From NCBI GenBank assembly GCA_900545125.1, contig UQXS01000001.1, positions 1 through 40,082 on the forward strand: DNA of 40,082 nt, given 5' to 3'. Of the stretch, positions 15,800 to 24,416 are shown piece by piece. This DNA is from an uncultured Ruminococcus sp. (GTDB taxonomy: Bacteria; Bacillota; Clostridia; Oscillospirales; Ruminococcaceae). Position 1 is the first letter of the stretch, and every line of letters starts with the position of its first letter. Both the position numbers and the translations under genes were made by a program. A model generated the notes under the pieces. The model saw only the letters and a program-made list of their open reading frames with translations, had not been told where the DNA came from and searched no databases.

Positions 15800-16718
15800 A
15801 ATATTTGAATTTTCCGTTGCCGATAAATTCACGGACAAGTGAATCTCCCGGAACAAAACTTTCGTCAAGAGTATGCAGATCTTCCAGCACGTCAAGTATC
15901 TCACTTATTTCCGGAAAATCCCCCAGCTCTTTCAGTCCGTCTGCCAGAAACGCTTTATAAACCGACGGTTCATAAGCCATAAAGGTATCAACATCATAGT
16001 CCGAACGGTACTTAAAAGGCATAATATAATTATTTTCGCCCTCCTCAACGCTGTGGAACATATTCATTGTTTCACGGAATGTGCGCTTCCGGAACTTGCC
16101 GTCACGTATCATTCTGCGCATAAGCCTTACTCTGGAGGGATGCAGCACTGTTCCGCCGTTGGTTATTCTCGTTCTTACGCTGACGTATATCTTGCAGATA
16201 TGACTGTCCGGAACGGTTATAACGTCCGGATTCAAAGCATGAATTCCCTCAAATATAACGAGTTCCCCCGGTTTTCTGAGAAATCTTCTTCCGGCGTCCT
16301 CTCTTACGGAACTTTTAAAGTTGTACTGCGGTATTTCCACCTCTTCGCAGGAGCTTATGGCTTCTATCTGTCTGCTGAGAAGTTCCGCATCAATGCGTGC
16401 AGGGGATTCGAGATCCATTTTTCCATTGGCAGCCAGTTCCTTTTCATCAGCCGACAGCGAACGGAAATAATTGTCCATTGAAATGGTATGCGTAACGATA
16501 CCGGATTCCCCAAGAATACTGCTTATCATCATGGCAGACGTAGTCTTTCCCGACCCGGAAGGGCCTGAAAGCAGGATAACAGGTTTTTCAATGCGGCTTT
16601 CGGCAATATCTGCGGCGATTCCACGCAGCTTATAAAGATAGTCCTCGTTCACCGACTTTACATACTCGGCAGGATACTCTGTTACTCCCTGATTTATTCT
16701 GGTCACTTCTATGTTCAT
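15798..16718 (-). CDS. Uridine kinase-like nucleoside kinase
   Basis: A P-loop kinase of 306 residues with Walker A GPSGSGKTT at residues 52-60 and the block SMDNYFRS that follows in uridine kinases and phosphoribulokinases. It would phosphorylate uridine, cytidine or a related nucleoside with ATP or GTP. Many Clostridia have a longer version in which a ThrRS-like TGS/editing region is fused in front of this kinase domain. Here only the kinase part is present, six bases downstream of thrS. No strong ribosome site is visible, so it probably relies on coupling to thrS. Confidence 0.85.
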   Translation of the reverse strand: MNIEVTRINQGVTEYPAEYVKSVNEDYLYKLRGIAADIAESRIEKPVILLSGPSGSGKTTSAMMISSILGESGIVTHTISMDNYFRSLSADEKELAANGKMDLESPARIDAELLSRQIEAISSCEEVEIPQYNFKSSVREDAGRRFLRKPGELVIFEGIHALNPDVITVPDSHICKIYVSVRTRITNGGTVLHPSRVRLMRRMIRDGKFRKRTFRETMNMFHSVEEGENNYIMPFKYRSDYDVDTFMAYEPSVYKAFLADGLKELGDFPEISEILDVLEDLHTLDESFVPGDSLVREFIGNGKFKY

Positions 16719-16724
16719 ATTCTG

Positions 16725-18671
16725 TTATCTGACTTTCTTTGCGATATCGTCGATAAGCTTTGCAAGCAGATCGTTCTGCGTCATTGAGCCAAGATCGCCT
16801 TCACGTCTCGAACGAACGGAAACCGTTCCCTCTTCTGCCTCCTTATCTCCGACAGTCAGCATGATCGGGAGTTTTTCAACCGTTGCGCTGCGTATCTTCC
16901 AGCCAACCTTTTCGGCTCTGTCGTCGATGGAAGCTCTGATGCCGGCAGCTTCAAGCTTTTCAAGCACCTGACGGCTGTAGTCAAGATGACGGTCTGCAAC
17001 AGGGATGATACGTACCTGTTCGGGAGCGATCCACAGCGGCATAGCTCCTGCATACTTTTCGATCATATATGCAAGCGTTCTCTCGTAGCATCCCAGCGAT
17101 GTACGGTGAATGATGTACGGACGCTTCTTAGTTCCGTCAACGTCTATATATTCCATACCGAATTTTTCAGCAAGGAGCATATCAATCTGAATCGTAACAA
17201 GAGTATCTTCCTTGCCGTAAACGTTTTTGTACTGGATATCAAGCTTTGGACCATAGAAAGCAGCCTCGTCAATGCCTATCGTATATTCAACACCGAGATG
17301 ATCGAGTATCTTAGCCATTACAGACTGTGCTTCCTCCCACTGTTCGGCAGTACCCTCGTACTTGTTCTTGGGGTTTGCCGGATCCCACTGGGAAAATCTG
17401 AAAGTACAGTCCTCAAGAAGTCCTACCGTACCGAGCATATACTTGGCAAGTTCGAGACAATCCCTGAATTCCTCTTCAAGCTGGTCAGGACGGAGCACAA
17501 GGTGTCCCTCGGATATCGTGAACTGTCTTACACGGATAAGTCCGTGCATTTCGCCGGAATCTTCCTTACGGAAAAGAGTTGATGTTTCACCGAGACGCAT
17601 TGGCAGATCACGGTACGAACGCTGTCTGTTAAGGAAAACCTGATACTGGAAAGGACAGGTCATCGGACGGAGCGCAAAACATTCCTTGGTCTCGTCATGA
17701 GGATCGCCGAGAATGAACATTCCGTCAAGATAGTGATCCCAGTGACCTGAAATTTTATAAAGCTCTCTCTTTGCAAGATAAGGTGTTTTTGTGAGGAGAT
17801 ATCCGTGCTTCTGTTCAACATCCTCAACCCAGCGCTGAAGTGTCTGGATAACTCTTGCGCCCTTGGGGAGAATTACAGGAAGTCCCTGACCGATGCAGTC
17901 AACAGTCGTAAAATATTCAAGCTCTCTGCCCAGTTTGTTGTGGTCACGGAGTTTAGCGTCCTCACGCTGTTTGATATCGGCTTCAAGCTCGGCTGCCTTG
18001 GGATAAGCCACGGCGTACACACGGGAAAGCATCTTATTCTTCTCGGAACCCCTCCAGTAAGCGCCAGTACATGAAAGAAGCTTGAAAGCCTTGACAGGAG
18101 CAGTCGTCATAAGATGAGGACCTGCGCAGAGATCGGTGAAATTGCCCTGCTTATAGAACGAGATCGGTTCGCCCTTGCCTGCGTGTTCCTCGCAAAGCTC
18201 GACTTTGTAGGGTTCGTCCATTTCTTTCAGCATTGCAATGGCTTCTTCCGGAGAAAGCTCGAACTGTTCAAGAGGCAGTCCCTCCTTGACGATCTTCTTC
18301 ATTTCAGCTTCGATGTTGTTGAGTTCCTCCTGAGTAAAAGGCTTTTCGAGGTCGAAATCGTAATAGAAGCCGTTGTCGATAGCCGGACCGATTGCCAGCT
18401 TTGCCTGCGGATAAAGATGCTTTACTGCCTGTGCAAGGATATGTGAAGCCGTATGCCAGAAAGTCTTTTTGCCCTCGATAGTATCAAAAGTGCATACCTC
18501 AAACTGACAGTCGCTGTCGATGACTGTACGGAGATCCTTTACCTCGCCGTTGATCTTTACACAGCAGGCAGCCTTATAAAGACCCATTCCTATGCCTTTT
18601 ACGATCTCTGCGGCAGACTGTGCAGACTCGATCTCACGGATGCTGCCGTCTTTTAACGTTAATCTTATCAT
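16725..18671 (-). CDS. thrS: Threonine-tRNA ligase
   Basis: A 648-residue class II aminoacyl-tRNA synthetase that charges tRNA-Thr. Domains in order are: N-terminal TGS (about 1-60), the editing domain with HTASHILAQA and the second-site block around GPHL, the catalytic core with zinc-site residues (MTCPFQYQ), and a C-terminal anticodon-binding domain (from about 540, PLWIAPEQVRIIPV). AAGGAGA precedes the ATG. Expression is controlled by the T-box leader directly upstream. Confidence 0.98.
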   Translation of the reverse strand: MIRLTLKDGSIREIESAQSAAEIVKGIGMGLYKAACCVKINGEVKDLRTVIDSDCQFEVCTFDTIEGKKTFWHTASHILAQAVKHLYPQAKLAIGPAIDNGFYYDFDLEKPFTQEELNNIEAEMKKIVKEGLPLEQFELSPEEAIAMLKEMDEPYKVELCEEHAGKGEPISFYKQGNFTDLCAGPHLMTTAPVKAFKLLSCTGAYWRGSEKNKMLSRVYAVAYPKAAELEADIKQREDAKLRDHNKLGRELEYFTTVDCIGQGLPVILPKGARVIQTLQRWVEDVEQKHGYLLTKTPYLAKRELYKISGHWDHYLDGMFILGDPHDETKECFALRPMTCPFQYQVFLNRQRSYRDLPMRLGETSTLFRKEDSGEMHGLIRVRQFTISEGHLVLRPDQLEEEFRDCLELAKYMLGTVGLLEDCTFRFSQWDPANPKNKYEGTAEQWEEAQSVMAKILDHLGVEYTIGIDEAAFYGPKLDIQYKNVYGKEDTLVTIQIDMLLAEKFGMEYIDVDGTKKRPYIIHRTSLGCYERTLAYMIEKYAGAMPLWIAPEQVRIIPVADRHLDYSRQVLEKLEAAGIRASIDDRAEKVGWKIRSATVEKLPIMLTVGDKEAEEGTVSVRSRREGDLGSMTQNDLLAKLIDDIAKKVR

Positions 18672-18701
18672 GATATCTTCTCCTTTTTAGAATTATAAAA
18701 C

Positions 18702-18930
18702 AAAAATCGCCCCTGAAGCCCATAAAAAGGCTAAGGGACGATAATAACCGTGATTCCACCCTGATTCACACAGAAAAATCTGTATCTCATTGGCTCTGTA
18801 ACGGGAGCAGCCGGCGTGTATTGGACGCACTCAGAGACGGTATGCATATTTCCTGCTTTGCAGCCTTGCACCGGACAGCTGCTCTCTGAAAAAGCACTTG
18901 AAACTGCCTTTCTCATCAACGATTTTTCAT
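18702..18930 (-). promoter_or_regulatory. T-box riboswitch in the thrS leader
   Basis: On the minus strand, the T-box core AGGGTGGAATCACGG (start at 18762) is close to the AGGGTGGNACCGCG consensus. Upstream, TCAGAGA (18883-18889) pairs with TCTCTGA (18831-18837), and the specifier loop beside it reads ATACCG, with ACC, a Thr codon, at 18839-18841. Downstream is a terminator: arms 18729-18742 and 18706-18720, followed by TTTTT (18702-18706). Uncharged tRNA-Thr would bind and prevent termination, raising thrS expression when threonine is short. Confidence 0.9.
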
Positions 18931-18941
18931 ATTACATTATG

Positions 18942-18970
18942 ATAATATCACACTTCAACAGATTTGTCAA
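18942..18970 (-). promoter_or_regulatory. Promoter of thrS
   Basis: TTGACA (complement of 18965-18970), a 17-bp spacer and TATTAT (complement of 18942-18947). Transcription would begin just before the T-box stem I. This is a strong housekeeping sigma-A promoter. Confidence 0.85.
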
Positions 18971-18995
18971 GTGCTTTTTACAAAAAATGTTCAGA

Positions 18996-20294
18996 TCATA
19001 CAGCTGAGCGGACATTCTTCTGCTCCGGTACTTTATCCGGAACGCTTACCTTTTCAATATCTGCACCAAGACCACGAAGTTTGCCCTCCATGCAGTCATA
19101 GCCTCTCTCAATATGATAAATGTCCTCTATCTCGGTGATTCCGCTTGCCGCAAGACCGGCTATAATAAGAGCTGCACCGGCTCTCAGGTCGCACGCCTTT
19201 ACGGGAGCACCCATAAGCTTGCCCGTTCCCTCAATAAGAGCTACCTTGCCGTTTACGGTAATATCCGCCCCCATGCGTCTCAGCTCGTCCACATAGCGAA
19301 AACGATGTTCCCACACGCCCTCGGTAACAATGCTCGTTCCTTCTGCAAGGATAAGAAGAGTAGCTATCTGCGGCTGCATATCCGTCGGAAATCCGGGATG
19401 CGGCGTTGTTTTTACGTTTGCCTTTACAAGCGGGCCATCCACCCATACTCTCAGGCTGTCGTCATACTGCTCTATATTAACGCCTATCTTCTCCAGCTTC
19501 TTTGTAATGGATTCAAGATGCTTGGGAATGATATTTTCAACGATAATATCGCCCCTGGTAGCGGCGGCTGCTATCATAAATGTTCCTGCCTCTATCTGGT
19601 CGGGAATAACGGAATAAACAGTCCCGTGAAGCTGCTTTACTCCTCTGATCTTTATAACGTCCGTTCCTGCGCCCATGATATTCGCACCCATGGAATTGAG
19701 GAAGTTTGCCAGATCAACGATATGCGGTTCCTTTGCGGCATTTTCAATGACGGTAAGACCATCCGCTTTTACGGCGGCAAGCATGGCGTTCATTGTTGCG
19801 CCGACTGTTACAACGTCAAAGAATATCTGATTTCCCCTGAGACTGTCAGCGTGCAGGTCGATCATTCCCTGACTGAGCGTATATTCAGCTCCCAGTGCAG
19901 AAAATGCCTTGAGATGCTGGTCGATAGGTCGGTCGCCAAGAGGACATCCGCCCGGCATGGAAACTCTTGCCTTATTGAATTTTCCTAAAAGAGCACCCAG
20001 AAAATAATAAGAAGCACGCATTTTTCTTGCTGTCTCATAAGGCACGCATACCTTGTTTATGCCGGTAGGATCAATTCTGTAGGCATCCTTGCCCACATTT
20101 GTAACCACTGCGCCCATTTCTTTGAGTATTCTGAGACTGATATTGACATCGCTTATATTAGGAACGTTTTCAATAGTGCAAGGCTCGTCAGACAGGATAA
20201 CAGCCGGAAGAATAGCTACTGCTGCATTTTTCGCACCGCTTATGGCAACCCTGCCGGTCAGGCGTCTGCCGCCCTTTATAACAAACTTATCCAA
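18996..20294 (-). CDS. murA: UDP-N-acetylglucosamine 1-carboxyvinyltransferase
   Basis: First committed enzyme of peptidoglycan synthesis; transfers enolpyruvate from PEP to UDP-GlcNAc. The 432-residue protein starts DKFVIKGGRRLTGRVAISGAKNA (read from two blocks), and the catalytic Cys117 lies in PGGCPLGDRPID, so it should be fosfomycin-sensitive in principle. The start codon is TTG, supported by GGAGAG eight bases upstream; no ATG lies in the right place. It is 55 bases downstream of the lipoprotein cyclophilin and probably shares its promoter. Confidence 0.96.
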   Translation of the reverse strand: MDKFVIKGGRRLTGRVAISGAKNAAVAILPAVILSDEPCTIENVPNISDVNISLRILKEMGAVVTNVGKDAYRIDPTGINKVCVPYETARKMRASYYFLGALLGKFNKARVSMPGGCPLGDRPIDQHLKAFSALGAEYTLSQGMIDLHADSLRGNQIFFDVVTVGATMNAMLAAVKADGLTVIENAAKEPHIVDLANFLNSMGANIMGAGTDVIKIRGVKQLHGTVYSVIPDQIEAGTFMIAAAATRGDIIVENIIPKHLESITKKLEKIGVNIEQYDDSLRVWVDGPLVKANVKTTPHPGFPTDMQPQIATLLILAEGTSIVTEGVWEHRFRYVDELRRMGADITVNGKVALIEGTGKLMGAPVKACDLRAGAALIIAGLAASGITEIEDIYHIERGYDCMEGKLRGLGADIEKVSVPDKVPEQKNVRSAV

Positions 20295-20349
20295 TTAGAT
20301 TCTCTCCTTAATTGCGGACTCTGCATTCCGCTTCTTTTCTTTTGTTCTA

Positions 20350-21312
20350 TTATTCTGTATCTTTTTCTGCTTTGGGAGCATCTTCTCCCGTATAGTCGGC
20401 AATGAACCATTTAAGTTCCTCGCCCTCATATTTTCCGACCTTTACATATTCAATAACGACCGGTTCAACAGGAGTGCTTACCTCCGGATTCATAGCGTTT
20501 CCCTGATATACTTCAACATCCTGTATTGCAAATATGATATCAAGACCTTCGTAAACCTGTCCGAAAACCGTATATCCCCCGTCAAGCCACGGTGCGCCTC
20601 CTGCCGATGCAAGTATCTTCTTTATGTCATCGGAGAATGAATAACCTTTGCTTTCCAGCAATGACAAATAGTCGTTGTCGTATGTTTCTCCCGTCACAAT
20701 ATAGAACTGACTGCCGTCGGTCGATGTTGAACCGCTGTTTGCATATGCGATCGTACCTGCCGCATGAGTAAGCTTATCGGACGTGCCTCCGTCAAACTTG
20801 TCGCCCCAGAGCGATTCGCCGCCTGTACCAGTTCCAAGAGGATCACCGCCTTGTATCATGAAATCAGCCATGACCCTGTGCATTGTCAGACCGTCGTAAT
20901 AGCCTTTTTCCGCAAGACCGACAAAATTTTCAACACCAAGCTCGGCGTATTCAGGGAAAAGCCTGATCTTAACTTCACCGTCGTAACCCTTGAACTTCAT
21001 GATGATTATATCATCTCCCACTTCGGGAGCAGTAAAATTCTTGACATCTGATTTTTCGGTATCAATATCCGGCACCGATCTGTCGGCGAACCTTGAAATA
21101 TCTATAGTTTTATTATCCATACTGCCGGAATTCTCAGCTGTAGTTGATTCCTTATCGTCTCCTGCCGGAGCTGTAGTTTCTTCGGCGGACTGATTATCGG
21201 AAGCCGAAGTTTCCTTGCTGTCGTCATCCACCTCAAGATGCTTGCCGCAGGATGTCATGGCAGCAGATGCCATAACCATACAGAGAATAGCTGCTAATGT
21301 CTTTCTGAACAT
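20350..21312 (-). CDS. Cyclophilin-type peptidyl-prolyl isomerase, lipoprotein
   Basis: A 320-residue secreted lipoprotein. The signal peptide ends at the lipobox MTSC (Cys22), followed by an acidic Ser/Thr-rich linker (about 25-70) and a cyclophilin domain (about 95-290). The domain contains the active-site block MHRVMADFMIQGGDP and later SQFYIVTG. It would assist proline isomerisation in exported proteins at the membrane surface. The start is ATG 21312, eight bases after AAGGAG. An in-frame GTG at 21321 abuts the ribosome site and is rejected. Confidence 0.9.
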   Translation of the reverse strand: MFRKTLAAILCMVMASAAMTSCGKHLEVDDDSKETSASDNQSAEETTAPAGDDKESTTAENSGSMDNKTIDISRFADRSVPDIDTEKSDVKNFTAPEVGDDIIIMKFKGYDGEVKIRLFPEYAELGVENFVGLAEKGYYDGLTMHRVMADFMIQGGDPLGTGTGGESLWGDKFDGGTSDKLTHAAGTIAYANSGSTSTDGSQFYIVTGETYDNDYLSLLESKGYSFSDDIKKILASAGGAPWLDGGYTVFGQVYEGLDIIFAIQDVEVYQGNAMNPEVSTPVEPVVIEYVKVGKYEGEELKWFIADYTGEDAPKAEKDTE

Positions 21313-21381
21313 AAATTTCACTCCTTAATTTTCTACGTGAAACATAAAATCGTACAGGCAATATGATGCCTCAGCCTGTTT

Positions 21382-21410
21382 ATTATACTACAAAAAATCC
21401 ATTTTGTAAA
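21382..21410 (-). promoter_or_regulatory. Promoter of the cyclophilin-murA unit
   Basis: TTTACA (complement of 21405-21410), a 17-bp spacer and a perfect TATAAT (complement of 21382-21387). A 6-bp hairpin, ACAGGC/GCCTGT, lies in the leader. Confidence 0.75.
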
Positions 21411-21481
21411 TACTTTCCGCTTAAATTTGTAAGAAACAGTCAAACCGAATGCAAAACAGCGGAGATATTCGTAAAGCGTGA

Positions 21482-22288
21482 CTATTTTTCCTCAGCCTGT
21501 CCGTTATTTTCAGCATCGGAATATGTGCTTATGGTTATGGATCTTATCATCACATCTTCCGTAGGGGTAAAGAACTTTCCTGTTTTCTGTCCCTCCAGAG
21601 AAGACAGCTTTTCAACAACGTCAAAGCCCTCATACGTCTGACCGATAATCGTCATCTGCTGTGAGAAATTAGGTATTCCGCCTTTTTCCACAAAAGCGTC
21701 TGCGAGTTCCTGACTTGCGGAATTTTCCTTGAGTTCACTTATAATATCATCGGTAAATTCAATTGAATTAAGGATATAGAAACGGCTTCCATTATAATAA
21801 GTACCGCCGCCCAGAACTTTCTGCTTGAATGTACGGACATAATCCGTCTGCATCATGCACACTGCTCCTCTGAACGGCCACAGATCCTGATGCAGTTCAC
21901 GCTTGACGTGTTCGTTGGTGTTCTTGCCTACAGAACCGTTTTTTGCCGGAGTACCGCCGGCACAGTATGTTCCGTCACGTGAATCAAAAATATAGGTATT
22001 GTCGTAATATCCGTCGTTGGCAAGCTTTGTGAAGTTTGCGACAGCCTCCGGGGACTGCTCCGGATAAAGTACCATTCGTATTTCGCCTTCTGTAGTGTCA
22101 ATTATAGCTATAGGATCGCCGTTCTTTGGTTTTTCAAGCTGGATAAGCTCCATTGTATTGGGATTAACGGTGATGTAAGTATTATTCTTTTCACGCTGAC
22201 CTTCGGCATACAGAAGTCCGAACGTAAGACCTCCCATAACAAGCGTGAGAATAAGAATAATTTTAAGCAGTCTTTTTCCTTCTTTCAT
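21482..22288 (-). CDS. Membrane-anchored cyclophilin-like protein with degenerate active site
   Basis: A 268-residue protein with one N-terminal membrane segment (about residues 7-27), then a cyclophilin-type fold. It keeps DTTEGEIRMVLYPEQSPEAVANFTKLANDGYYD and SRFYILNS (both in pieces) but lacks the FHRV active-site block: the matching region reads YIFDSRDGTYCAGG. The catalytic Arg is therefore absent and isomerase activity is doubtful. It may act as a binding or chaperone protein at the cell surface. AAAGAGGT precedes the ATG. The stop codon is TAG. Confidence 0.8.
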   Translation of the reverse strand: MKEGKRLLKIILILTLVMGGLTFGLLYAEGQREKNNTYITVNPNTMELIQLEKPKNGDPIAIIDTTEGEIRMVLYPEQSPEAVANFTKLANDGYYDNTYIFDSRDGTYCAGGTPAKNGSVGKNTNEHVKRELHQDLWPFRGAVCMMQTDYVRTFKQKVLGGGTYYNGSRFYILNSIEFTDDIISELKENSASQELADAFVEKGGIPNFSQQMTIIGQTYEGFDVVEKLSSLEGQKTGKFFTPTEDVMIRSITISTYSDAENNGQAEEK

Positions 22289-22319
22289 ATTTATACCTCT
22301 TTAAATATATTCCTATTCA

Positions 22320-22348
22320 ATTATACTCATACCGACAAAATTTGTCAA
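22320..22348 (-). promoter_or_regulatory. Promoter of the second cyclophilin gene
   Basis: A full consensus TTGACA (complement of 22343-22348), a 17-bp spacer and TATAAT (complement of 22320-22325), about 30 bases before the start codon. Confidence 0.85.
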
Positions 22349-22413
22349 GGGCAGTACTCACTTTTACAATACCGCACAACTTTATTTTTGCCTTTGAATG
22401 CCGGATATAAACA

Positions 22414-24222
22414 TCAGCTTCCGAAAATTTTTTCAAGCAGCGTAAGCGTTACTTCGCCGACCTTGTCGGAGTTCACGATCTCTCTTGCCAGATCAGGACG
22501 GTTGGTTATTATATTATCCACGCCCAGTGTCAGCATATTCCGGATATCGTCTTTCCGGTCAACAGTCCACACAAAGATAAGTTTGCCGTTCTGATGAGCC
22601 GCCTCAACAATGCTTTTATTTACAAAAAGATAATTCATACTCACAGCGTCAATATCTGTAAGCTGCGAATATCTCACCGTGGCGGCAAGATTTGCTATAA
22701 GAGCAGTCTTTATCTTCGGCTCACGTGATTTGACACGCTGGAGTGCCTTATATGAAAACGACGTGATATAGCAGGATTTAGTATATCCGTATTCTTTTAC
22801 AAGTTCAACGGTCTTGTCTGCGGCAAGGTTTACATTGCCTATATCCTTTATCTCGATATTCAGCAGACATCTTTTGTCAACAAGTTCCAGCACATCTGAA
22901 AGAAGCATTATTTCTGCATCCTCGTACTCGCTGCCGAACCATGCGCCGGCTGACAAACTGCGAAGTTCCTCATATGTATACTTATTGACACGGCCTTTCC
23001 CGTTGGTAGTGCGGTTCAGAGTATCATCGTGAATTACCACAAGCTGTTCATCCTTTGTCAGCTGAACGTCAAGCTCAATGTAATCGGCTTTGCTCTCTAT
23101 TGCAGCTTCAAAGGCATATTTCGTATTTTCCGGTGCATCATGAGAAAATCCACGGTGAGCACTTATCTGCGTACTGCGGATACTTGCGTCTATCTTGATA
23201 TTTCCCCTGTAAATTCCGATAAAATAATAAATATTAACGCTCACGCCGATAACGGACAGTATTGTGATAAGTATGATATTTTTCCTTTTTTGCTTTATGA
23301 GACGGCGGCAGTCAGGCGTAATAAGCTCCTCATTTTCGTCAAGATCAGCCATGAACTTTCCCGTAAGCCAGCACATAATAGCAGGTGCGGAAAAAAATGC
23401 AGAAACTGCCGAGAACGCTCTTATCGTATAAACGAGTACACGAAGTGCAGTTCGGAACGCCTTGCCGGGCAGTGAAAAACCCTTGATAATATACACTATC
23501 AGAAAGCTCACGCCAAATGTCACTGCGGCTATAACGCAGAGTATCACCAGTGTCCACAGCAAAAACTGAAATGCCATACGGAATTTCTTTTTCTTTATTT
23601 TTTCCAGACTTTTATTGCAGCACTCCCCGAAGTTTTTATTCGTCAGCACCAGATAATGCAGACTGTAACTTCTTCCGACAATAAGCATTATAGTAACTGT
23701 CTGTATCAATAAATATGCGATTACCGCCAGCCGGCTGTCAAAATTCTGAAAAATACGCCTGAGTATGGGCATTATCGGAGCAATAAAAGTTCCCGACGAG
23801 AGAGTAAACTGCGCAAAGGGCATAAACAACATGAAAAGCAGGAAACGGAGAATTCCGATTCCTCTCAGTGCTCTTCCAAAGCTTTTAACGCCGATTCTGA
23901 ACATTCCGCCGACGGATACCGGTTCATTGCGGCTTGCACATGAAAAACAGGCGGCAAGTGCCGTGAGTTCCACAAATGCAAAAAAACCTGCACAGAAAAG
24001 TACAAGAACTATAAATATCAGCGTTATAGGGCTTTTCAGATAAATAAGCATACTTTCATCCGAAAGATAGGCTATTCCGGATGCCGACATGGAAAGCTTG
24101 AACACAAATGCCAGAACAGGTGCTCCGACAGCGACAAGCAGTAATTTGTACAAAAACTCAAACATCAGGAAATGCGGCATTGCCCTGACAAATGTTTTCA
24201 TAGATTTAAAAAAATTCTTCAT
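22414..24222 (-). CDS. Glycerophosphodiester phosphodiesterase with membrane domain
   Basis: A 602-residue protein. The N-terminal half (about 1-335) is a multi-pass membrane domain of the GDPD membrane type. The C-terminal half (about 350-595) is a GDPD TIM-barrel with the catalytic HRG at residues 356-358 (SAHRGFSHDAPENT), YIELDVQ and VIHDDTLNRTTNGKG. It hydrolyses glycerophosphodiesters to glycerol 3-phosphate and an alcohol, perhaps from lipid or teichoic acid turnover. GGAGC lies six bases before the ATG. Confidence 0.93.
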   Translation of the reverse strand: MKNFFKSMKTFVRAMPHFLMFEFLYKLLLVAVGAPVLAFVFKLSMSASGIAYLSDESMLIYLKSPITLIFIVLVLFCAGFFAFVELTALAACFSCASRNEPVSVGGMFRIGVKSFGRALRGIGILRFLLFMLFMPFAQFTLSSGTFIAPIMPILRRIFQNFDSRLAVIAYLLIQTVTIMLIVGRSYSLHYLVLTNKNFGECCNKSLEKIKKKKFRMAFQFLLWTLVILCVIAAVTFGVSFLIVYIIKGFSLPGKAFRTALRVLVYTIRAFSAVSAFFSAPAIMCWLTGKFMADLDENEELITPDCRRLIKQKRKNIILITILSVIGVSVNIYYFIGIYRGNIKIDASIRSTQISAHRGFSHDAPENTKYAFEAAIESKADYIELDVQLTKDEQLVVIHDDTLNRTTNGKGRVNKYTYEELRSLSAGAWFGSEYEDAEIMLLSDVLELVDKRCLLNIEIKDIGNVNLAADKTVELVKEYGYTKSCYITSFSYKALQRVKSREPKIKTALIANLAATVRYSQLTDIDAVSMNYLFVNKSIVEAAHQNGKLIFVWTVDRKDDIRNMLTLGVDNIITNRPDLAREIVNSDKVGEVTLTLLEKIFGS

Positions 24223-24265
24223 AAAAGCTCCAGATTATTATTATACCCTATTATTTATATTTTTT

Positions 24266-24294
24266 ATTATACACTATTATTCATAATTTGTCAA
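24266..24294 (-). promoter_or_regulatory. Promoter of the glycerophosphodiesterase gene
   Basis: Full consensus TTGACA (complement of 24289-24294), a 17-bp spacer and TATAAT (complement of 24266-24271). Confidence 0.88.
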
Positions 24295-24305
24295 TAAATA
24301 AATTT

Positions 24306-24325
24306 GCCTGTACATTTGTACAGGC
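24306..24325 (-). terminator. Probable terminator of the glgP-GH13 transcript
   Basis: Perfect 8-bp stem GCCTGTAC/GTACAGGC with a 4-base loop, followed on the minus strand by AAATTTATTTATT. The U-tract is broken, so efficiency may be modest. It lies just ahead of the next promoter. Confidence 0.6.
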
Positions 24326-24416
24326 TTACAGACAGATAAAATAAATTCAGACGGGGGAATTGGGGGATTTCTTGAGGGATTTCCTCTTAATCCTTATTTA
24401 TAATACCCTTTTATTC

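Noticed and set aside
15438..15808. Short open frames within the hairpin array
   Set aside because: They read through palindromes, have no ribosome sites and give no protein-like composition.
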